Origin: Gammaproteobacteria bacterium
GTDB lineage: Bacteria; Pseudomonadota; Gammaproteobacteria; Magnimaribacterales; AG-339-G14
Assembly: GCA_019652555.1 (NCBI GenBank)
Contig: BPAJ01000001.1
Coordinates: 522,762 to 586,761, forward strand
Direction of reading: 5' to 3'
Length of the DNA: 64,000 nucleotides
Under the pieces are notes generated by a model that worked only from the letters and a program-made list of their open reading frames with translations, did not search any database and was not told the DNA's origin. Position 1 is the first letter of the stretch. Each line of letters starts with the position of its first letter. Shown here piece after piece: positions 58,151 through 64,000 of this stretch. A program made the position numbers and the translations under genes.

Positions 58151-59509
58151 ATGTTAAGTAAAGAACAAAAAAATTCTCCTGAAATTTTTTCTGTCTCTCA
58201 ACTCAATAAAAACGCTAAGTTTACCCTTGAAAAAAAATTCAATGATGTTTGGGTAAAAGGAGAAATTTCTGAATTTACCAATTACCGTCAATCTGGACAT
58301 TGGTACTTCACCTTAAAAGATGAGAATTCATCCATTAGTTGTGTGATGTTTAAATTTAAAAACTCATATCTTAAAAATATTCCTGAAATCGGTGACGAGA
58401 TAGTCCTCAAAGGAAAATTATCCTTATTTGAGGCGCAAGGTAGATATCAATTTATAGCAGAAAGCTTAGAGTATTCAGGTGAAGGAGATTTGTTAAAGGC
58501 TTTTGAAAATTTAAAAAATAAACTTTTAAAAGAAGGTCTCTTCGATGAATCTTTTAAAAAAGAAATTCCTGAATTACCGATGCATATTGGTGTAGTAACT
58601 TCGCCATCAGGCGCCGTAATTCAAGATATTAGAAACGTTTTGGAAAGAAGAGCGCCCTTATCAAAACTTATTTTAGCCCCTTCTTTGGTGCAGGGAGACA
58701 AAGCAGAGAACGAAATAATAAATGCATTAAATATGCTTCGAGAATTTAATAAAACAGAAAAATTAGATCTAATAATAATTGCTAGAGGCGGTGGCTCCCT
58801 AGAAGATCTTTGGTGCTTCAATAGCGAAAATATTGCAAGAGAGATTTATGCTCTTGAAATTCCTGTAATAAGCGCGGTTGGTCACGAAACGGATTTTACA
58901 ATTTGCGATTTAGTTTCTGACTTAAGGGCTCCAACTCCTTCAGCAGCAGCTGAAATAGCAAGCCAAGCTCACTCACAAATTATTGATAAAATTGAGATTC
59001 TAGAAAAATCAATCTCAATATCAATAAAAAATTATCTCGAAACTAAAAATGAAAATTTTAGTGATGCATCCAATGTTCTAAAGAAAATTAATTTTAATCT
59101 AGATCAAAAGATTTTTAAAATTGATGAAAGCTTCAATAAAATTGTTTTTTTACAAAAGGATAGGTTTTCATCTAAAAGGTTAAACCTCATAAAAAAAAGA
59201 ACTTCTTTAAGAGATAGAAATCCACTCATAAAGCTTTCAAATCAAAAAGCAGATTTAAAGAGTAAAAAATTAATTTTTAAAAATGTATTTAATAAAGTTC
59301 TTTTCAACAAAAAAAATTCTTTTGATACTTATTCATCAAAATTACAAGCTTTTAGTCCTCTATCAGTTTTATCGAGGGGCTATACCGTTTCCACCAAAGA
59401 TGGTGAGCTCTTGGATAACACGAAGTTAACTGAGGGAGATGAAATTCTCACTAGAACTGAACGAAATCTCATTCTTTCAGAAATAACTAAAATAGATGAA
59501 ATTAAATAA
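58151..59509 (+). CDS. xseA: Exodeoxyribonuclease VII large subunit
   Basis: A 452-residue XseA. The N-terminal OB-fold has VSQLNKNAKFTLEKKFNDVWVKGEISEF, the nuclease core has GVVTSPSGAVIQDIRNVLERR, IARGGGSLEDLWCFNSE and PVISAVGHETDFTICDLVSDLRAPTPSAAAE, followed by the long coiled-coil and the C-terminal PLSVLSRGYTV. With XseB (not in the window) it degrades single-stranded DNA. It overlaps the M23 peptidase gene by 14 bases. Confidence 0.93.
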   Translation: MLSKEQKNSPEIFSVSQLNKNAKFTLEKKFNDVWVKGEISEFTNYRQSGHWYFTLKDENSSISCVMFKFKNSYLKNIPEIGDEIVLKGKLSLFEAQGRYQFIAESLEYSGEGDLLKAFENLKNKLLKEGLFDESFKKEIPELPMHIGVVTSPSGAVIQDIRNVLERRAPLSKLILAPSLVQGDKAENEIINALNMLREFNKTEKLDLIIIARGGGSLEDLWCFNSENIAREIYALEIPVISAVGHETDFTICDLVSDLRAPTPSAAAEIASQAHSQIIDKIEILEKSISISIKNYLETKNENFSDASNVLKKINFNLDQKIFKIDESFNKIVFLQKDRFSSKRLNLIKKRTSLRDRNPLIKLSNQKADLKSKKLIFKNVFNKVLFNKKNSFDTYSSKLQAFSPLSVLSRGYTVSTKDGELLDNTKLTEGDEILTRTERNLILSEITKIDEIK

Positions 59510-60290
59510 TTTTTTAATATTTTTTTGTCTGACTTTTTTATTTAGTTGTACAAACTTCAAATTAGCTGAGGTAACTCCTTGTTCATTTCCAAATGAAACA
59601 CTTGAAAAAGGAGGCCTGCTAAATAGATTTATTAGCAAAGAAAATCTAGACAATTCTTTTAAAAAATATATTTGTAAAGACATTGCTGGTCATCGACTTG
59701 TATACCCCATTTCTTATTCTTCAAAAATGAAATTTACAATTATGGGAGAGACCATAATTCTTTCTGAAAAAGAATTCAGAGAATCTAGAATTACAATTAA
59801 AGATAATAAGTTCAACCAAATCTCTAATGAAAATTTAACAAGAATTAAGACCGAAAGAGAAATTTATGGAAGAAAGATATCTGTAAAATCAGTAAAAAAA
59901 TATCAGGATACTAAGTTCAATTTCCCTGCTAAAGGGATAATTTCCAGTGAGTATGGAGTAAAACGTTTTATAAATGGTTCCCCTAGAAATCCCCACTTAG
60001 GACTAGATATAGCGGCGGAAACTGGAACGTCAGTAGTCGCTCCAGAAAATGGTAAAGTTATTTTTGTTGGTGAATTTTTTTATAGAGGTAACCTAATAAT
60101 CATTGACCATGGTAATGGCATTATCTCTACCTATTCCCATTTAAACGAAACTTTTGTTTCTGAAGGAGATAATGTTCTTAAAAATTCTAAAATTGGAACA
60201 GTTGGTTCTTCTGGAAGAGTCACTGGGCCTCATCTCCACTTTGAAATTATTTTATTAGGAACAAAAGTAAATCCAATGCTGTTTCTTTAA
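59496..60290 (+). CDS. M23-family metallopeptidase lipoprotein (LytM domain)
   Basis: A 264-residue protein with an N-terminal lipoprotein signal ending in LFSC. The C-terminal half is an M23 domain with zinc ligands and active-site residues in HLGLDIAAETGTSVVAP, a GNGIISTYSHL strand and GRVTGPHLHFEI, so the metal set is intact and it could be an active endopeptidase rather than an EnvC-like activator. It would act on peptidoglycan crosslinks from the outer membrane. It is co-transcribed with xseA, an arrangement I have no functional explanation for. Confidence 0.85.
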   Translation: MKLNNFLIFFCLTFLFSCTNFKLAEVTPCSFPNETLEKGGLLNRFISKENLDNSFKKYICKDIAGHRLVYPISYSSKMKFTIMGETIILSEKEFRESRITIKDNKFNQISNENLTRIKTEREIYGRKISVKSVKKYQDTKFNFPAKGIISSEYGVKRFINGSPRNPHLGLDIAAETGTSVVAPENGKVIFVGEFFYRGNLIIIDHGNGIISTYSHLNETFVSEGDNVLKNSKIGTVGSSGRVTGPHLHFEIILLGTKVNPMLFL

Positions 60291-60727
60291 AGAGATAACA
60301 ATTTAATAATTTCTTCTTCTGTTTGCGGTCCAACTAATGTAAGTTCCAATTCTCCTTTTCTATTAACAATAAATGTAACAGGAAGGTTCTCTGGTATGAC
60401 CCAATCATAAATAATAGAAGGGTCTGTTAATAAAGAGTCTACTTGTACATTAAATTTTTCTAACTGTTGTTTTAATTCCTCTCCTTCCAACATATCAAAG
60501 TTAATTAAAAAAACTTTTAAATCATCAGAGAAATTAGACTGAAGATTATTTAATTCAGGAATTTCTTTTATACAAGGAGGACACCAATCTGCCCAATAGT
60601 TAAAAACTATCCATTTACCTTTTAAATCATCAAGAAAAACTCCTTTTCCTTCAAAAACATTTAGATCCGGTTTTGAGCAAGAGAGCAGAAGAAAAATTAT
60701 CAAAAAATTATTAAAAATAGACTTCAT
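60287..60727 (-). CDS. TlpA-like thioredoxin-fold lipoprotein
   Basis: A 146-residue protein with a lipobox signal (IFLLLSCSKP) and a thioredoxin-like domain with the redox motif WADWCPPCIKEIPEL, plus the cis-Pro in ENLPVTFIVNRKGEL. The CPPC active site fits TlpA/ResA-type periplasmic reductases used in cytochrome or disulfide maturation. Partner genes are not adjacent. It is convergent with the M23 gene (4-base overlap) and divergent from sppA. Confidence 0.85.
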   Translation of the reverse strand: MKSIFNNFLIIFLLLSCSKPDLNVFEGKGVFLDDLKGKWIVFNYWADWCPPCIKEIPELNNLQSNFSDDLKVFLINFDMLEGEELKQQLEKFNVQVDSLLTDPSIIYDWVIPENLPVTFIVNRKGELELTLVGPQTEEEIIKLLSL

Positions 60728-60751
60728 AATCTTTATATAATACTTCTTTAA

Positions 60752-62479
60752 ATGAGCTTCTTAAGAAAATTTTTCAACTTCGTTGACCTAACAAGAAAAG
60801 TTATTTTGAATCTATTTTTCATTTTGGCTTTGTTGTTCATTGCAATCACTTTTTTGGTTAGCGACGTCAAGGAAGACCTTAGTGCTGTAATAACTTTTGC
60901 CCCAAAAAAAATAAACGAAACAACAAATTCAAATCTTTCTTTTTTTGAGCGGGAAACCTATGAATTGAATTTGTTTGAAATAATTTCGGCTATTGAAACG
61001 GCGGGTACAGAAGAAGAAGTAAAGATACTATTTATGGATTTAACCTATTTAGACATTTCATTCACAGGTATCTTAGAAATTGGTAAAGCCATAGAGAGTT
61101 TCAAAAGCCAGGGCAAAAAAGTAATTGCCTATTCTGATTTTTACGACAAGAAAAACTATCTTTTGGCTTCTTATGCTGATTCTATTTTATTGAATCAGAA
61201 TGGTTTGGTTCTTTTAGATGGATTTTCTTCACAGAAACCTTTTATTAAACAATTATTGGAAAAACTTAATATTGGCGTATCAACTTTTGTTTCTGGAAAA
61301 TATAAATCAGCATTGGACACTTTTACTCGAGATAATTTATCCGAAGAAGATAGACTCCAAACATCTTCTTATCTTTCTGAAGTCTGGGATTCTTGGAAAG
61401 AAATAATTACAAAAAATAGAAGTAAAATTTCAGATTTAAAAATAGATAATTACATAAATAATCTCGGAAAATTAACGGAAAAATTTGATGGTGACACTGC
61501 AAAGCTAGCTAAAAGCGAAGGTTTGATTGACACTTTAATTGTAAGAACGAACTTAAATGACTACCTATCTTCGCTTGTTGAGGAAAAAATAATATCTTTT
61601 AAAGATAACCTAGCGCTCTTGAACAATGAAAATTCTTCAGATAATAAATTTGCTGTCTTAGTAGCCTCTGGAGAAATAATAGATGGTGAATATGCAGAAG
61701 GAGCGATCTCCAGTGAAAACTTTTCAAAAACTCTTAATAAAATTGATAAAGATAAGTCAATTAAAGGTTTATTTCTAAGAGTAAATTCTCCAGGAGGAAG
61801 TGGTTTTGCTTCAGAAATAATCAGACAAAGATTAGAACTTCTCAATAAAAAAATTCCAATAGTAATTTCAATGGGAGATATTGCTGCATCGGGAGGTTAT
61901 TGGATTTCTATGAATCAAAATACAATAATTGCAAATCCATTTACTCTTACTGGGTCCATTGGTGTCTGGGCAGCCTTACCTAATTTTAAAGATTCCTTTG
62001 AAAATGTTGGAATACTCTTTGATAAGGTTTCTACCAACGAATTAAATTTTTCGTTATTGGAACCTCCTAATGATAACTTATCTTCATTTATGCAAAGTTA
62101 TGTTGATGGTTCTTACAATAAATTTATCAAGCTTGTATCAAAGAACCGACAGTTAACTATCGATAATACTGAAAAGATTGCTCAAGGAAGAATTTGGTCT
62201 GGCAAATCAGCTCTTCAAAATAATCTTGTCGACTCTCTTGGGGTATTTCAAGATGGTATTAAAATTCTTGAAGAGAAATCAGGAATTTCAGATTTCAAAA
62301 TAAAATATATATCTACTTCTCCAGGAATTATTGATGATTTATTTGCATCTTTTAATTCTTTTTTGAATTCAACTTATAGCCTTTTTGGCTTTATAGAATC
62401 AATAGATATTCAAAGACTTGTCAGTAAGAAAAAAATTGAAACGAACTTAATTTGTTTAGTTTGTCCTGAATTAAGATAG
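60752..62479 (+). CDS. sppA: Signal peptide peptidase SppA, long form
   Basis: A 575-residue membrane protease with one N-terminal helix (KVILNLFFILALLFIAITFLV). Two tandem S49 repeats are visible: the first with catalytic Lys in VSGKYKSALDTFTRD, the second with catalytic Ser in SMGDIAASGGYWISMNQN and the SPGGSGFAS oxyanion region. This double-domain form, about 570-620 residues, matches E. coli SppA. It degrades cleaved signal peptides in the membrane. Confidence 0.92.
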   Translation: MSFLRKFFNFVDLTRKVILNLFFILALLFIAITFLVSDVKEDLSAVITFAPKKINETTNSNLSFFERETYELNLFEIISAIETAGTEEEVKILFMDLTYLDISFTGILEIGKAIESFKSQGKKVIAYSDFYDKKNYLLASYADSILLNQNGLVLLDGFSSQKPFIKQLLEKLNIGVSTFVSGKYKSALDTFTRDNLSEEDRLQTSSYLSEVWDSWKEIITKNRSKISDLKIDNYINNLGKLTEKFDGDTAKLAKSEGLIDTLIVRTNLNDYLSSLVEEKIISFKDNLALLNNENSSDNKFAVLVASGEIIDGEYAEGAISSENFSKTLNKIDKDKSIKGLFLRVNSPGGSGFASEIIRQRLELLNKKIPIVISMGDIAASGGYWISMNQNTIIANPFTLTGSIGVWAALPNFKDSFENVGILFDKVSTNELNFSLLEPPNDNLSSFMQSYVDGSYNKFIKLVSKNRQLTIDNTEKIAQGRIWSGKSALQNNLVDSLGVFQDGIKILEEKSGISDFKIKYISTSPGIIDDLFASFNSFLNSTYSLFGFIESIDIQRLVSKKKIETNLICLVCPELR

Positions 62480-62482
62480 TTT

Positions 62483-63142
62483 TTAAATAATTTTCTTTAT
62501 TAAATTTATTGAAATAGATTTTTTTTCTTGATGGGAGATTTCATCAAGTTTTTCTGCCAAATTTAATAAACTATTTAAATCTCGAGAATGATGCGTAAAT
62601 ATGTATTGCATTTCTTTGTCATTGATTTCTAAGCCCCTTTGCTGAAGTTCAAAGTTAATTAAGTTCATTTTTTCTTCATCAGCAGGATTTAAAATCTCAA
62701 CAGGTAAAACGGTATTCAATCTTGATTCAAGATCTGCCAATTTAATATCTAAATTTTTAATGAAATCATTACTTGAAAATAAGATTTTGGTATTTTGGTT
62801 TAAACAATAATTAAAGCCGTTAAATAAAAAAATCTCTGATTCTTGATTTAAAGTATCGCTTGATAAGTTTTTTATAAAAACCATTGGATATTTAAATACA
62901 TCCGGGTTGAAAATCTTTTCATTTAGATCGATTATTTTGGGTTGTGTTTTGCAGGAATTTAAAGAAGCATGAAATAAATAATTTCTTATTAAATCTTCTT
63001 TGATGTTTAGTAATAAAAAATTTTCTTCATTACTAAAAAATAACTCAATTTCAGAGATCATTTTTTTTAAAAATGAAAAGTTTTTCAACTGATCCAATGA
63101 TCTCTCTTTGGGCAAGAAAATATCTAAAACTTTTTGATTCAT
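62483..63142 (-). CDS. hda: DnaA-related initiation regulator Hda
   Basis: A 219-residue AAA+ protein of the Hda/DnaA-like group. The C-terminal half is clearest: LADLESRLNTVLPVEIL, MNLINFELQQRGLEIND, HHSRDLNSLLNLAEKLDE match sensor 2 and lid regions of Hda. The P-loop is degenerate: where GxxGxGKS would be expected it reads NIKEDLIRNYLFHAS. It promotes hydrolysis of DnaA-bound ATP in E. coli; loss of the Walker Lys here is unusual. It overlaps the phosphatidyltransferase stop (TAATG). Confidence 0.75.
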   Translation of the reverse strand: MNQKVLDIFLPKERSLDQLKNFSFLKKMISEIELFFSNEENFLLLNIKEDLIRNYLFHASLNSCKTQPKIIDLNEKIFNPDVFKYPMVFIKNLSSDTLNQESEIFLFNGFNYCLNQNTKILFSSNDFIKNLDIKLADLESRLNTVLPVEILNPADEEKMNLINFELQQRGLEINDKEMQYIFTHHSRDLNSLLNLAEKLDEISHQEKKSISINLIKKII

Positions 63143-63693
63143 TAAAAGAATATTTGGGAAATTACTTTTCTACCTGGATAGTTTAAGTATTCAATTACGC
63201 TATAAAGAGAAGTTATTAAGAGCGCTACCATCAGAAAATTTAAGAAAACTACAGGAACAAGACCAAATGAGACCTCAATAATTACAAATCCGAGGTAAGT
63301 CATCAAAACGAAACTATTAAATTTTCCAGAAAAATAAGGCTTTATTTCGTAATTATCAATTAGAAGAGAAGACAAAATGACTCCAACAATAATAAAGAGA
63401 TCTCTACTCAGAAGAAACATTGTTAAATAAATATTTATTTCTCCAACTAAAGAAAGAGATATAAGTGTAGCAATGACAAGGACTTTATCTGAAATAGGAT
63501 CAAATATTTTCCCAAATCTACTTTCCCAAGAGTACTTTCTTGCAAGATATCCATCTAAAAAATCAGATATTCCTGCCAGAAAAAAGAAAAAAAGGGTAAG
63601 TTGATAATTTTCTTCTAAAATACTTATTACGATCGGGTAAACTAAAAAAAAACGAAAAACGGTCAAGAAATTAGGTATTGAGGACGCAATCAT
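63142..63693 (-). CDS. CDP-alcohol phosphatidyltransferase family protein
   Basis: A 183-residue integral membrane enzyme. The catalytic signature D-G-x2-A-R-x8-G-x3-D-x3-D is intact in DFLDGYLARKYSWESRFGK followed by IFDPISDK. The size and PNFLTVFRFFLVYPI start are like PgsA (phosphatidylglycerophosphate synthase), but a cardiolipin-synthase-type or other paralogue is possible. It is linked by TAATG overlaps to the upstream partial gene and to hda downstream, so all three are translationally coupled. Confidence 0.85.
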   Translation of the reverse strand: MIASSIPNFLTVFRFFLVYPIVISILEENYQLTLFFFFLAGISDFLDGYLARKYSWESRFGKIFDPISDKVLVIATLISLSLVGEINIYLTMFLLSRDLFIIVGVILSSLLIDNYEIKPYFSGKFNSFVLMTYLGFVIIEVSFGLVPVVFLNFLMVALLITSLYSVIEYLNYPGRKVISQIFF

Positions 63694-64000
63694 TATTCGC
63701 CTAAAGCTAGGAAAAGTTTATCTTTTTCTTTGTTTATAAGGATTAAATTTTCAATTTCATCAAAGTAATTCAATAGATTTCTTTCCTCTGACAAAAGATT
63801 AAAACTATAAGTAGCTGAATTATTTCTTAATGACATTAAACTCAGATTATTAATAAATAAAATATTTTTTAATATATTTTCAAATGATTTGTGATCTGAA
63901 AACTTTTTTAATCCTCTAATTTCTAAATAGTAAGGAAGATTGGATTGTGAGCTTGCTTTGAGTCTTTGGTTACTAAATAAGTTATCAATTAAGATGTTTA
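63693..64000 (-). CDS. C-terminal part of an uncharacterised protein (possibly DUF2066-like)
   Basis: An open frame runs in from the right edge and ends at TAA 63693-63695, overlapping the next start as TAATG. About 102 codons are visible, with segments such as LPYYLEIRGLKKFSDHKSF, LSLMSLRNNSATYSF and DKLFLALGE. The strand-helix-strand feel and the place upstream of a CDP-alcohol transferase and hda resemble DUF2066 proteins in other gammaproteobacteria, but I cannot confirm this from the fragment. Confidence 0.5.
   Translation of the reverse strand, partial: NILIDNLFSNQRLKASSQSNLPYYLEIRGLKKFSDHKSFENILKNILFINNLSLMSLRNNSATYSFNLLSEERNLLNYFDEIENLILINKEKDKLFLALGE

Overview
The window is a 64 kb, gene-dense, strongly A+T-rich stretch of bacterial chromosome with short intergenic gaps and many overlapping start and stop codons. 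The conserved block trigger factor-clpP-clpX-lon-hupB-ppiD, the rnhA/dnaQ pair, a DnaA-like Hda protein, a TonB-dependent receptor and several lipoprotein signals point to a Gram-negative gammaproteobacterium. The low G+C, the compact layout and the many short-chain dehydrogenases and acyl-CoA genes fit a streamlined marine heterotroph such as the SAR86 lineage. That placement is inference from gene content, not from a marker tree.

Layout. 1-7.8 kb: a cut-off GPH-family transporter, an SDR, an HD-domain protein, a ferritin-like protein with a Fur-box-like site between the last two, a PsiE-MAPEG-GST run, a photolyase-like flavoprotein, an esterase and a phosphotransferase. 7.8-10.2 kb: tRNA-Ala and three badly frameshifted genes. 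10.2-15.5 kb: a TauD-like dioxygenase and an operon of CoA-transferase, GPH transporter and a fused Gfo/Idh/MocA + aldo/keto reductase enzyme. 15.6-21.7 kb: alkylsulfatase-like hydrolase, a Trm112-like protein, gltX, dnaQ, rnhA, gloB, mltD. 21.7-27.9 kb: a TonB receptor translationally coupled to oppABC-type genes, without ATPase genes. 28-36.6 kb: fabI and the proteostasis block. 36.6-50 kb: tRNAs, folD, an acyl-CoA ligase, an atypical ketoacyl synthase, maf, folE, gpsA, a patatin, a DASS transporter, a candidate structured RNA with its own terminator, panD and phoD. 51-58 kb: an acyl-CoA carboxylase pair facing an enoyl-CoA hydratase, an AtuA-family protein and a DMT exporter. 58-64 kb: xseA, an M23 peptidase, a TlpA-like lipoprotein, sppA, hda and a CDP-alcohol phosphatidyltransferase.

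A striking technical feature is that about ten loci between 3.2 and 27.9 kb are broken by single-base shifts, many at homopolymers, including the essential gltX. A tRNA-Ala is also one base short in its T-arm. The region from 27.9 kb to the end shows no such breaks. The simplest reading is uneven consensus quality in the assembly, so these loci should not be taken as pseudogenes without checking.

The strongest biological leads are: the TonB receptor/OppABC operon without ATPases; the dehydrogenase-reductase fusion; the photolyase-like protein whose C-terminal part resembles a relocated photolyase antenna domain; the AtuA/carboxylase cluster; the Fur-like site between an HD protein and a ferritin-like protein; and the structured RNA near 47.9 kb.
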